NCBI RefSeq assembly: GCF_029784155.1
Contig: NC_073692.1
Coordinates: 330,975,920-331,039,919 of the forward strand
Direction: 5' to 3'
Origin: Uranotaenia lowii
Taxonomy: Eukaryota; Arthropoda; Insecta; Diptera; Culicidae
Length of the DNA stretch: 64,000 bases
The notes under the pieces were generated by a model. The model was given only the letters and a program-made list of their open reading frames with translations. It did no database searches and was not told where the DNA came from. The position numbers were made by a program, and so were the translations under genes. Positions 49,001 to 60,214 of this stretch are shown here, piece by piece (within the stretch, counting starts at the first letter, position 1; every line of letters begins with the position of its first letter).

Positions 49001-52000
49001 TTCCGAAAACAGCTGCCAAAAATGGAAATAATTAATCAAATTGTATCCAGACGAGACCTCGAAAATGTTGCACAGTGTAATTTTGCTGAATATTGTAGAT
49101 TGATTGTAAAAGGTACAAACATTTTCAAATCATAATCATGTAAAAATTCAATATTTGATTTAAAAATAAAAATATAGAAGTCTATATTTAAACCAAACAA
49201 AAAATAGGATTAGAATTTCTAGGATGTGCTATACAATTAATGGTACGAAATCATGCAAGTTACATGTCACTTACCTTTACCCGGCATAACATTGCTGTCG
49301 TCGGCGGAACTATCCGATTCCGAACCGCTATCACTAGAGCCACTTGAGCCGCTGGAATCCGAACTGGACGAACTCAACAAACCAGTCGACTGTTGAAAGA
49401 TTGAAAACAAATTTAGTTAAGTGTCCAAAGTTTGTGTATCTTTTCAATGGATCAACTTACGAATCCAGTATCACTAGGCGATGTATTGTGTGCCCTCGTG
49501 GGCAGATTGATCTCCACGTTGTTATCCCCGTGATGATTATTGTACGGGTTATGATTGTGGTGACCCACATTGCCACTGCTGTTGTTGCTATTGCTACTAC
49601 CGAGGCCCAAGCTGTTGGCGGATCCCGATGAGGAACCGATTCCAGAACCATGCAGTACCGGAAGTCCACCCATTCCACCTCCAACTGCACTGTTGTGATG
49701 ACTGATATTATTGCTGCTGCTGCTGTTGCTACTATTTGCCATCATAGAGCTGTGCTGATGACTGTTGTTGTTGTGACTGTTGCTGCTACTGTTACTGTTG
49801 TTGCTCAATTGGTGGTGATGATGATGGTTGTTCATGCTACTGCTGCTGCCGCTGCTATTGCTGCCACCACTGGTATTGTGACCACTTCCACTTCCGTGGG
49901 ACTGCGAAGACGTGGGTACCGGCATAAAATCATTGCCATCGTCTAGCCCGATAATAGGGATACTAGGCAAAGTTTGCTGAGTATTATTAGCATTCCAGCT
50001 ACAAGAACAAAACAAATATAAATTTCAATCTATAAGAATTGAAAACTCAACTAAACTTACGCTGGCGCGGCCAGGGGACTCTTGTTCGGATAGGAAGGCG
50101 AGTGTTGCAATGGCGAATTTTTTGGCACAAAGCTGATGGGAGTGTTCTTGCGGGAGCCGGTCGTAATCTTGGTTTTGGAACTTTGTCGAGCGGTGGAGTT
50201 TTCGACCTTGATCTGGGGCGGCGGCGGTGGAGGTTGAACCACTTTGTTTTCGGTTCTGAAAGAAGGAAGGATTTTGATAAGAGTTGAGAACTTCGTTTTT
50301 GAAAGAGTATGATTTGTCATCAGCTTTCAACAACTTTAAGGAACAGAAAAATGAAAAAAAAATATATCTTTTGAATCAATTACAAATGCAAAAATCCCAC
50401 AACAAATTTGTACCTATGTACGTACTCCTTTCTATCTCAAAAACAAAACTGGCTTTCATTTTAAACTGCTTTGCTAGTTTAATGACTTCAAGTAGATAGA
50501 ATGAAACCATTCGTTAACAGAATATATTATCTTTGGTGTGCCTCTGAAGTTTCGTCTTCTTGGATACAGCTTGCAAATATCATTCCCTTCACCATGAAAC
50601 GGGTTGAAAATTTAGTAAACCTTGTCTAAAAAGACATACACCGTCTACGCCGATATAGGCTTTACAGACTGAATTAATGACGTGGGCAACTTAATATTAA
50701 CATTTAACACCCAGTACCGAGATGGGAATCGAACCCATGCCGTCAGTGGACCAGCTAACCACTCGACCACCGAGACGTACAAAAGTCTACATGAAACACT
50801 AAGGATACAGAAGATTTCGTCAATTTATTCCGGAAATGAAGGTCAGACACGCATATCATAATAAATCATAATAATAAATCATAATAAATCAACATAATAG
50901 AATCATGCAACTGATTTAAGGTCTGATCAATACGAGGACCTGACCATTAACAAATTCGACGATATTGAGAACAGATCTTACTTCGAACATAAAAAGTGCT
51001 CAAGACACAATGCACCGTCCAAAAACTAAGGCACTATCGGTGCAAAACTGAGCGCATACACGAACAAAAATACAGCAAAAAATGCATAACTGGTGTGACC
51101 TGGTGCAAAACTGAGCATAAACGAATGCGGTAATAATAAGTTGCTGATAAGAATAACCAACACAGGAAAGTTATACCGTATTTGTTTTATCCCCTCGTTC
51201 AGTGTTGTACTTAACCTGATAAAAACAAACACAAATTGTCGCCAGTGTATTGCTACTTCACTCACTCACACGCTCCCTCGCAACATTGACAAAATTTTCG
51301 GGGCACTACCGTCCGATGGCAGTGCGACACCTGGTCAAAACCAATGCAACACTGTCCGAACAAACAAACAAGATGACAGCACTTAGTGGTGCACTAGTGC
51401 AACACTCGAAATAAACAAATACGGTATTAGTTATAGACCGTTATCCAAGTGATCGTGTCCTCTAATTAGGATCGACTCTGTGTATATCAGCTCTGAAATT
51501 TGCGTAAGTATATCTTCATTTGAGACCTGCATTCCTGGCAAATCAAGGTCGGTTTCACCAATAATCGTGATGTTCTACGCCTAGCTGGTAGTTGCTTATC
51601 CTGGACCCGCAACTCATCCACGTCACGACCGATGAATTTCCATATACCTCATTAGACGCATTGATTGCCAAGAAGACTAAACTACATTTTGTAACATGGT
51701 GGAATCGATGGGCAATAGTTGAAAGATGAAAATCAAACTGGTCTTGTTGTTTAAAACCCCCTAGAACTGTTTTTATTCCGATTTTCCCCGCCATGAAGAA
51801 AACTCCGGGGAATCGGAATAAAAACAGTACTCATCATTATGTTGAGCAATGGACGCCTCAGAAGGTGTCGGAACGCGGAACAACGATACGAGAACTGGCC
51901 CTAGCTAGCCTCATATACAGCATCTCTCTCGTTTAAACGATAATAAAAACTTTACCTACAGCTTGCTATAACTTACTATTGAGTCCTGTTCTAAGACCAT

Positions 52001-55000
52001 TGTTTAAGTCGAACTAGTTAGGCCGGAACAAATTTCAAATCCTTCTTTTGTCACTCGGAGTTGGAACATCGCGAAGGGGGGGGGGGGGGATAGTAAAAAA
52101 TAATGCAAAAAACTAATAAAATTTCACGAAAGCTTGTATGCAAAAAAATTGCATACTATATCATTGCACAAAACCTATAAATCAAGTATTTTTTTATCAA
52201 AAAATTCGGTAAAACCAAGAAAATAAAAAGTGATTTGTCTTTCGCTTTTGTAATCTTTCGGATATTTTATAAATTTTTCGAAATTTCCATAAAAAACTTC
52301 AAATTTCATTTATTTCTCCCTTCGTGTTTTTGAAAATTTCGAAGGGAGAGGGGGGGGGGGGGGGGGGTATGGCACAAACAAAAGATTTTTTTTCTGGGAT
52401 CTTAACACTCTCGTGTTATTCATCCCCAAAAGGGTGACAAAAGAAGAAACTGATATTTGTTCCGGCCTTATTGAGTAACTCCAGATCAAATGTGTCCTCT
52501 GCATCCCAGATTGGTTTGTAAAGCGTCGCACATAGGTGTACTCTATGGAAAAAGTTGGCCAAAACCTGTTTTTCTTTTTAAAATGATTTAAAATCTTTTT
52601 TTCGTTGTTTTCAAGTATACACAACTCATTTTTAACGATAATTTCAGATTTCATAACTTTGCCCTTTTCGGATCATTCGCTGCACCCTTATAAAATGTTT
52701 GTTTTCAAGCAAATTCGAAGTAAACCAGCCGATCAACTCTCAGAAATAATGAAAAATACCATTCTTTAAACAAAGAAATCAAACCCAATAAAAAACGTGT
52801 TTAAGGAAGTTAGAAGCATTCGTATGATATGTGAAATTTTTCCCGGCGAAGCCCGGAAGATAAACTTAAACACTAATTTGTAAAAAAACAATATGAGTTT
52901 GTTAAAAAACATTACACAATTTTGTTCAGCTGCTCTACTACATGTGTTTATAAAGAAATAGTCGCAATTTCAGCCACAATTCGTTGGTCATATTAAAACT
53001 GAAGATTTGAGGAAGAAATTTTGTTCGTTGTCACATTATTCTCTGCGTGCTACGCAGTCTGTGATTGTACACGGAAAAAAATTGAGTGGTCATCCCAAAG
53101 ACGCTGTCATGATAATTTTACCATTTCAGCGCTATAGTATTTTCAACCACGAAAAGTTTAACATCGATTTTGTGAAAGTGCGCATGAAACAATATTGAAA
53201 TTACTATGTACCTGGTAATTTTCGATAACTCTCAATGTTTGTTGTCGAAAATACTATGATCATGATAATTTCATCATAATTTCTATCACAACTACCGTCC
53301 GCATAGTAATTTTGACATTGTGGCACCAATTCATATCAAGAAAATACTACGCACATCGTACTTTTGAGAACAAAACATATTTGACTCAAAAACATAAGTG
53401 CGTAAGATAATTTTACTATGGTAAACATTCTTGTTGTTTACACTAATTCAGGATCATTAATCATCAAACCCGTTTGTAAAAAAACTAATTTTGAGCTGCT
53501 TTATAGTTACATAACTTTGAAAATCATTCCAGAGCATCGGGAGAACACACTAACATTGACCGACGTGTGTCGGAAGTGTAAATTTTCATGTTCCAAATAA
53601 TGTCATAATGCATGCATGCAAATAAACAAACAAACATACATAGTAATTTTACTATTTAAATCAAGCTCCTCGCTCCTCCTAATCTTTATCATAACACATA
53701 CTAGTTTCATCATGAAACATATTAATTTTACTAGGGACGAAGTAAAACAATGCATCATTTCATTGACAATTTCACTAAAACGCAGTCGAATTTACTATAC
53801 GCAGCCAAATTGAGCACATGGTAAAATAGCTATGCGTAAGGTATTATAAACAACAAAACATATTTGACTCAAAAATATGGTCGCCTGTTGTTCGTTTAAA
53901 CCACGGATTTAGTAATTTTACTATGCTTTTTTTTTGTGTGTACGTGTTTATGCCAAATTTTGTTGGAAGACAAAATTTATAATTTTTAAACATCAATGTT
54001 TCGAATTATGCCATTACGAACTCACTATACCGATGGTTTTTTTTTTTTTTTTATTTTCTTAGCGGCCCACCACACTCCCCCACACCAAAAAGCTCGATTT
54101 GAGCCCCCTGGTAATGGACGCTAACTGTTCTCAGCATGTCTGGCAGCAAAACAAGAAAAAACTTAATATATACTTGAAAACGCGAGCAAAGTTTTAATAA
54201 TGCTGAGAACTTTCAAAATGATTATTTAATGCGAGGAAATGTAATGAAGGAATATAACAATATTTGTTAAAATGAATCTCAGTGGAAGAATATTCCTTTT
54301 AAGAGATCCATTAACTAAAAATGGATCTCTTAAAAGGAAAAGTGGGTTTAAAATCGACAATACAAATATGCAACAACTATCTAACAACCAAAAAACCTAA
54401 AAAAATTTAAAGTTTAATTTCGAAGTTTTGGCCAGGGTTTGGGGTTAAATACTCCTGCGTGCGTCGTATGGTTCAGTCAAATTGATAAGCTGTGGCTGGC
54501 ACCGTTGCACTGTGGGAGATCAGGCGGACAAAAAATCGGAAAAGTGATTCCGCGAAAATATGATAATTAAGGATATCATGGTGTTTGATTTTGGAATTGA
54601 ATGAGATTTTGGAAGCGACTGTATATCCTGAGGGGTCGAATTTCTTTAAATTCATATGAGCTTGAAATGAAGTCGGTATTTGATTTTTGGTTTTGACTAT
54701 TCTTAAGCTTTATTTTTTGCTAACAGCTCAGAGTTTATGAAAAAAGTGATAACCATTTCAAAATAAAAAATCTGAATCCATTGAAAAGTATTTAAAAATT
54801 GCGGATTTCGCTTGCTAGAGCTGTTAATGATAGCATGAAATGTTTTTGCAATAAATTCTCTGGCAATGCAAAGCAGTTTTTTGGAATTTTTTATTTCCAT
54901 CCTACCGTTACACAGCTTGCAAATAAGCAGAAAACAACGCAAAAATTAAAAAAAAAAATATTTTGAAAAATATTTTTTATAACATCGAATAACTTTTCTG

Positions 55001-58000
55001 GGGTATAAGTTAGGTTTTTGCTTTGTTGACATGAATAGTTCTGCAAGAATCAAGAAATATTTTCCATCCAAAGTAAAATTTTTTGGAACTCTCAGTACAT
55101 CTCTGGCGATTTTTGAATAAAAATTTGGTTTTCCCATACAAATTTCCATACAAAATTAAAACTCGTTGCGCTAATTCAGAACTGAATGGATCGCTTTCAA
55201 AAATTTTAATGCTATTTCTGGCAGCAAAAACAACAAAAAAAAGTTATGGGAGGTGTAACAATTTAAGAACTTGAATTTTACATACAAAGCTTGCAGTGGT
55301 CTAGTGAGCAACCTTTTGAAGCAAGGCAGGGGAGAAAAAGTAAATAAACCGCGACGAAATTCAATATCTTCCCTCCTACACACACCCTATATATGAAAAT
55401 ATACTTTCTTTTAGTGAAAATTTCCGGAAAATCAATTGGACATAGTTTCAGACGCCACACGAGTTTTTTTTTTACAAAAATAGATCAATCTTTTTGTGTT
55501 TTTTTCCTTTCGAGAAATCAAGTGGAGGCTGTTTGAGCCACCACTTCCTTCGGAAAATGGAGTTATGGTTGATTTTATTCTTGATTCCCCTTTATTTTTC
55601 AATTAACTATGAAATTCGGATTTCATATTTTTGAACCTTAGTTTTTTATTTTAGTCACCGCACGTACCGAAAAATGGAGTTAAATTCCTCAACATTTTTA
55701 ATATAGTTTATAAAACGCATGTTCAGACTTAAAAATTTGGAGCAAAATGAGACTTATTTTGGGTGATTTTTTTCGAGGAATCGAATGAAGGCTATTTAAG
55801 CCACCGCACGCATGGGAAACTGGAGTTATGACTGTTTAACCTCCAATTTTTCTACATTTTTAATAGAGTTCAGAAAAAGCTTGTTAGTAAATGAAAAAGC
55901 CAAAATCCAAATCGTCAGATGAAACTAGTCAAGCTATAGCTCTATAATTCAGTTGACTTCATCGAGTTGAATTCGCTGCTAGATTTAAGATTCTACGGCT
56001 GAAAATGCTCATCGTGCCCCGATCAATGGTGCTCTATACGCCCCGAGTCACGCGTTTTAAAATTGATTACAATGAAAAATCAAAAATTTAATGATGGTGA
56101 AAAGTGATGAACAATGTGTACATTGGACTGTCCCAAATTTGTATGGGAAATTTCAAACTTGTGAAATGTTATGCGCTGCAGGCTTAAATTTTCTCGAGAA
56201 CTACATTATGACAAATATTTCATTCTAAGACTGCATTTCGATTTGAGTTAAGATAGAAAAGTTATTAGACTTCGAAAATGAGCTACCTTTTTCAAGGGTG
56301 GTAAACCTTATGACTAATCCTCATGAAAATTTATTTAAGAAAATACGTACTTTTGTAGAAAAGAGGAGTGCTTACTATGCCCTCAATTTTTTATCTAATG
56401 AATCGAATGAAGGCTATTTAAGCCACCGCACGCATCGGAAAATGGAATTATGGCTGTTTTAACATCAATTCCTTTTTTTTTTATAAAAAATTGCAGAAAA
56501 GCATGTTCGGACTTGAAAATTGTAAACCAATTGAGACTAATGTTATGTATTTTTCTGAGAAATCGAATGAAGGCTATTTGAGCCACCGTACGCTCTGGAA
56601 AATTAAGCTATGGCTGTTTTTACCCTCAATTCCGCTACACTTTTCAATTAAGGCCGGAACAAATATCACATTCTTCTTTTGTCATCCCCCCCCCCCCCTT
56701 CGAAACTACCGGAAAACCAGAAGAGGGGAGTACATAAAGTTTGAAGTATTTTATGGAAATTTCGAAGAATTTATCAAATATCCGAAAAATTACAAAAGCA
56801 AAATACAAATTGCGGAAGATGGATGTTTCATGTTTTTTTTGTATTATTTGTTTTATTTAATTTTTCGATGAAAAATTACTTTATTTATAGGTTTTGTGCA
56901 ATGATACAGTATGTAATTTTGTTGCATACAAGCTTTTGTGCAATTTACTTCAATTAATTAGTTTTTGCTACGAATATTTATTCTTACTAACAGAAACATA
57001 ATTTGTTTCCCTTTTTTATTCGAAACGAAAATGTTTGAAGGTCTTTCTATAGTTTGTAAAAATAATTTAACCGTTTTCAAGGATAAGCCCCTTTCTGTAC
57101 GAACTTTTGTTACTATTCGTCAAAAATAATTCAATTAAAAAATTTCAGGAGCTTAAAGTGAGAAAAATATATTTTTAGGAAATCACAGTCTCCTCAGCGT
57201 TGGACGTTCAATCGTTATTAAAATTCAAGACTTAAAATCCTTTTTTTCTGTACACATTCAAATTCAAATTTTGTTTTGAAGACCTGGTTTTTTTAAACAA
57301 CCAGTAAAAAAAATCTTTTCCCTTCCTAATTTCACAGACCCCCGACCAGGAAAAATCGAAAAAAAAAATTTTTGCCGAAAAATTGAAGCCAACTTCGTTT
57401 TTTTATTCAACTTACCTCATTTTAATCAATATTCAAAAAAAATTGTTTACTTGTTATGGCCTTCATTTTTTTTTTCAGAACTAGTCTTTTTCCAAATTTG
57501 ATGAAATAATTAAATAAAAAAAAACTGCTGAGAATATTCATCCTTCACCTTTATTCCTGCTTGAAAAGAAAAAAAAAGATCGCACTAACAAACTTCGAAA
57601 TTCCTGTGATCATTTGTAGCCTTCCGATTTTATGTTTGCTCTCCCGATCCGTTTTCAAAAATTGGAACAAAAAAGACTCAAACATTACGTTTTGCCAATA
57701 AATAAAAATAAAATGCATTTAAAAGAACACAATAAATGCTCAATATTTTAGAAAAAGTTATCAATCTGAATGATTGCGGGGCAAAAGCAACAAAGATGGT
57801 TGAAAAATATCTAAAAACAATTTATTACTGTTAGACGCGTAAATGGCACATATTAAATTTGAACATGTGCCAAATTTTGGGCCTATCGTCCGATTACGAT
57901 AAAAATTCTTGTAATAAAATTATGTTTTTCTTTAAAACAAATTTATCGGATCAAACTCTATGACTTTATGAAATATTCTCAGAAGGAATATCAAAATGAG

Positions 58001-58869
58001 TTGATTATACGCCAAAATATCAAAAATGTCAAAATGTAAATTTTAATTTATCAGTCTTTCATGCCTTTCGTTCCTTTTTTTGTATTACAAGAAAGAACTG
58101 GTATTTTACCGCTGCAGTTGGGGGATTGGTACATTTTCATGTAGTTTCATGACTAGTGACATGTTCCAAATGGAATGCAGAAAACTTTTATATTTTAACT
58201 GAAACGGCCTCGACTCTCTCTTTCTCGTTAAAACCTCTTCAGAGTTATTAAATAAACTCATAGCTAAATCGATGTACATATGTGTTTTAAAGGTTTTACA
58301 TCTGTTATCTAAAAGATGATTTATAAAAGTGATGGGATATTCTTTGAAAAATAAAAATATTTATCAAACATTGTTAGAGAAAGTGAATTTGTAGAAATTG
58401 AGTTAACAACTCTGATTTAGTATGATCGAATTCCGCTCCACTTACCGAGTCTTTTTCACCTGCACATTGCTGTGAAGCCGCTCGAGGGTGTACTCGCCGG
58501 TAATCTTATCGTAAATGAGCACACATTCCTTCTTGCTGTAATCCCTCTGGTTGCCCTTGAAGACTGTATTCGGCACACCGGAACCATCTGTTTTGCGGAA
58601 GGAGAAAGGGGAAAGAGTTGTACAATACAAGAAGTGGACACAAAAAATTTTGTGGACCACTTACCGAGATGAGGCACCGTTACCGTGACCTGTTTGTTGG
58701 TGCTAACCTCCAGAGTGGCCGTCTTGTTGACATCCACACTGGCCGGTTTGAAATCGTACTTGAGCGTATGGTACACGGTTCGGGGTGCAGGATTGGTGAA
58801 TGAAGCACCGAGTTTGAGCTCCCGCACTTCCGGCTCACCCATGTTCATCCGATTGTCCGTTTTTCTCAT
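43061..58869 (-). CDS. Eaf: ELL-associated factor Eaf, 425 residues, six coding exons
   Basis: Minus-strand exons join in frame with GT-AG introns: 58869-58665, 58587-58446, 50255-50061, 49998-49461, 49389-49275 and 43143-43061. Residues 14-116 form the conserved EAF domain: [55 protein letters not shown] and VQVKKTR. Next come a PPPPPP stretch, a long Ser/Asn/His-rich region (182-360), an acidic Ser run ([20 protein letters not shown]) and the conserved C-terminal end [11 protein letters not shown]. Human EAF1/2 have the same order, with LSESGSDSD at the end. EAF binds ELL and stimulates RNA polymerase II elongation in the nucleus. Start at 58869 is the first Met; others at 58848 and 58842 are possible. 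Introns of 8190 and 6131 bp are packed with transposons. The Ser/Asn/His region is longer than in vertebrates. Confidence 0.93.
44540..44660 (+). pseudogene. Degenerate LINE reverse transcriptase remnant
   Basis: In one frame the sequence reads [20 protein letters not shown]. VKxxRYLGLxxD is the conserved segment after the RT active site in Jockey and CR1-type LINEs. Stops follow at once. It lies in the last Eaf intron. Confidence 0.45.
45130..45935 (+). repeat. GC-rich minisatellite, 24-31 bp units
   Basis: About 28 variable units follow GGAAGGTCGTCGRRCCAGGAGCCAYT, changing in length from about 19 to 31 bases. The repeat is much more GC-rich than the surrounding intron. It leaves long open frames on both strands, with a low-complexity Arg/Gly/Ser content, which I judge to be a by-product of the repeat. 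It lies in the last Eaf intron. Confidence 0.8.
45950..46290 (+). repeat. Dispersed ~350-bp repeat, third copy
   Basis: It matches 18180-18560 directly and 14340-14735 in reverse: AACAACTAA, CCTAATAAGATACAAAGTTA, AATTTATAAATTGGCACAAA, GAGACCCCAGGGTTTGAGAA. The minisatellite ends right at its left edge. Confidence 0.65.
47290..48770 (+). pseudogene. Non-LTR retrotransposon reverse transcriptase, multiple frame breaks
   Basis: Scattered over three frames are [75 protein letters not shown], then a damaged active site [19 protein letters not shown] and YLGSLVT, and a C-terminal region (48305-48754: [54 protein letters not shown]). Frame changes occur in the A run near 47540, near 47650, near 48125 and near 48300. 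The usual YADD box reads FDD here because the Ala codon is missing. The 5' part, including any endonuclease, is absent. The 3' end has no long poly(A). It is a dead, 5'-truncated LINE in the last Eaf intron. Confidence 0.85.
50560..50780 (-). mobile_element. tRNA-derived SINE
   Basis: The minus strand from 50777 reads GTCTCGGTGGTCGAGTGGTT (A box TGGTCGAGTGG) and about 40 bases later GGGTTCGATTCCC (B box), then TGGGTGTTAAATGTTAATAT and GCCCACGTCATTAATTCAG. The acceptor stem does not pair, so it is a SINE head and not a functional tRNA gene. It lies in the 8.2-kb Eaf intron. Confidence 0.7.
51174..51426. mobile_element. MITE, 253 bp, TTA duplication
   Basis: Ends are inverted TACCGTATTTGTTT repeats and the flanks are TTA on both sides (51171-51173 and 51427-51429). 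The target and size fit a PIF/Harbinger-type MITE. The sequence before it (51000-51130) repeats GGTGCAAAACTGAGC twice and may be a related fragment. Confidence 0.7.
51767..51829. repeat. Short inverted repeat hairpin
   Basis: ACTGTTTTTATTCCGATT and its complement AATCGGAATAAAAACAGT flank a short centre with CCCCG/CGGGG. Arms are about 23 bp with a small bulge. Confidence 0.7.
52021..52467. mobile_element. MITE, 447 bp, GGCCGGAACAAAT family
   Basis: Ends are inverted repeats: GGCCGGAACAAATTTCAAAT and, inverted from the right, GGCCGGAACAAATATCAGTT. TTA flanks both sides (52018-52020 and 52468-52470), fitting PIF/Harbinger. Two long G runs (about 52076-52089 and 52351-52368) sit inside. Partial copies lie at 13658 and 56652. 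Confidence 0.8.
53067..53942. mobile_element. Repeat-rich MITE built on AGTAATTTTACTATG
   Basis: Weak inverted ends GTACACGGAAAAAAA and GTACACACAAAAAAA bound a unit in which GTAATTTTACTAT-type words recur many times (near 53116, 53304, 53411, 53644, 53913). ACAAAACATATTTGACTCAA occurs twice, at 53371 and 53853. Short frames inside are not coding. Confidence 0.5.
54293..54339. repeat. Perfect 20-bp inverted repeat with 7-nt loop
   Basis: TTCCTTTTAAGAGATCCATT and its exact complement surround AACTAAA. In RNA it would form a stable hairpin. The arm is too short for a typical insect pre-miRNA, so a foldback relic is more likely. Confidence 0.75.
55510..56640 (+). repeat. Degenerate satellite-like repeat, AGCCACCGCACGC units
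   Basis: ATCGAATGAAGGCTATTTAA followed by GCCACCGCACGCATCGGAAA recurs near 55517 (diverged), 55790, 56402 and 56560, with a partial unit near 55655. The last two are 156-158 bases apart. 55880-56390 is unrelated sequence within the array. Confidence 0.6.
56652..56960 (+). mobile_element. Partial MITE, GGCCGGAACAAAT family (third copy)
   Basis: It starts GGCCGGAACAAATATCACAT and TTCTTCTTTTGTCA and then follows the inner part of the 52021 element in reverse (TTTGTGCAATGATACAGTATG, GCATACAAGCTTT). The right end is missing. It sits directly after the last satellite-like unit. Confidence 0.6.
57000..58440. other. AT-rich intron sequence, nothing recognised
   Basis: This is the part of the 8.2-kb Eaf intron nearest exon 2. 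It holds A and T runs and no repeat pair or frame that I can support. Confidence 0.45.
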
Positions 58870-59560
58870 CTTCTTCTGAGGGTTTTGGTGTGTGGCAGAA
58901 ATAAGGTGTTAAGAGTTTAGTTTAAAAATACTTCGTGCTGTCAGTGAAATATTATTTGTGAAGAAACCGAACTAGCGGACAACAGTGTGGTTCTGAACCA
59001 TTCTCTAAAACGAAGGATACCCCCGGAGCCCCGAAGCACTTTAATGCCACGACCACTAATTTCACCTTTGAGCTCAGTTAGACAATATAGCATAGAGCGG
59101 ATAAGTAGGTTTTTTTTGTAACCATTCACTTGCACCCGGATCTCCGAAAGTTGTTCTCAAAAACTGAATATTTTGACCTTGGTGGAAGCAACAGGAGTCG
59201 ATGAGAATATCAGGTAAGAGCACAAGGAAGAACGAAAAACTTTTGGGTTTGTAACAAACGGCAGAAAATAGAAAGGAATCACACGCGATTATCAAAACAC
59301 GCAACCACTTCCGGAATTTACGACGATGTCGTGTCTGATCTCGCTCAGATTCGACAATTCCGAACACACGATTTGAACACCGAATGGCAGTCGATTTCGC
59401 AGGACCAGCTTGGAAAACCAGCTGCCATTTATTTACTTCCCGAATCGAGCACAATATTGTTCGGGTTTTTTCCTTGGCACTTTCCTCCAGGACTAATGTC
59501 TGCTGCTGCTGCTGTTTCTAGACTTCTTATTCCCTGAAACCCTTCGCCAGAGAGATTGCT
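58870..59560 (-). promoter_or_regulatory. Probable Eaf 5' UTR and promoter-proximal region
   Basis: Upstream of the Eaf start the minus strand is less AT-rich, ends in CTCAG-AAGAAG just before the ATG (a possible acceptor of a 5' UTR intron) and carries short upstream frames near 59454. No TATA box was recognised. The transcription start is not determined. Confidence 0.35.
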
Positions 59561-60214
59561 GACATGACACATCGATACATTCCTAGCGGTTCAAAACGAG
59601 CGTGACTTACTCATTAGTATGTAAAGGATTAATTTTTCAAATATTTATTTTGTTTTTAAAAGAAGATTTAAATTTTTTTGATCATAATTTTTTACCCTTA
59701 TTATAATTTTAAGCAATAAAAAGATTTTGAAGTTTTACAAAACTGGGAAAGTCACTTTTACGAACAGATTACAATATTTTTCTGACTACTCCACAAACAA
59801 GTAACGTACGCATCACCAAAACACCAACGCACCAACACCAACAGCAGCCGAGTGTGAGCGGAAAAACAGAAAATGTGACGTTTCTTTTTTACCTATCTCG
59901 CTCGAACTCACGCACACCATTGGAAGCATGCAGCCAGCTGTTTTGACATTTCAAAAGTTGCAGGCTTCGAAAACAAAACCAACACAAATGCAAAAAATGT
60001 CAAGGGGTCCGTCAATCCCGAAGCTCTCTGGAGGCTTTAGAAAAGCTTTGGGATCCGATGCGAAATGAGCTTTTTGCTAGGGTGTTACTAAAAAATTTTG
60101 CAACAACTTTTCAAATTATTTTTTTTACAAGTTACTCTTGCACTCCACTTCCATCGCTCGATTTCGATCAAAATAATTCGTATTGAATCATTCCTCTCCA
60201 AGTTCGAACCTTTT

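Noticed and set aside
49457..49946. Long frames opposite Eaf exon 4
   Set aside because: They are the antisense and shifted readings of Ser/Asn/His codon runs; the Eaf reading has splice sites and phase.
50700..50780. tRNA gene
   Set aside because: A and B boxes are present but the acceptor stem does not pair; the downstream sequence is a SINE body.
54293..54339. microRNA precursor
   Set aside because: The stem is 20 bp with a 7-nt loop and does not extend further, shorter than usual insect precursors.
59074..59454. 126-codon minus-strand frame upstream of Eaf
   Set aside because: It lies in the probable Eaf 5' UTR and has no recognised domain; not claimed as a gene.
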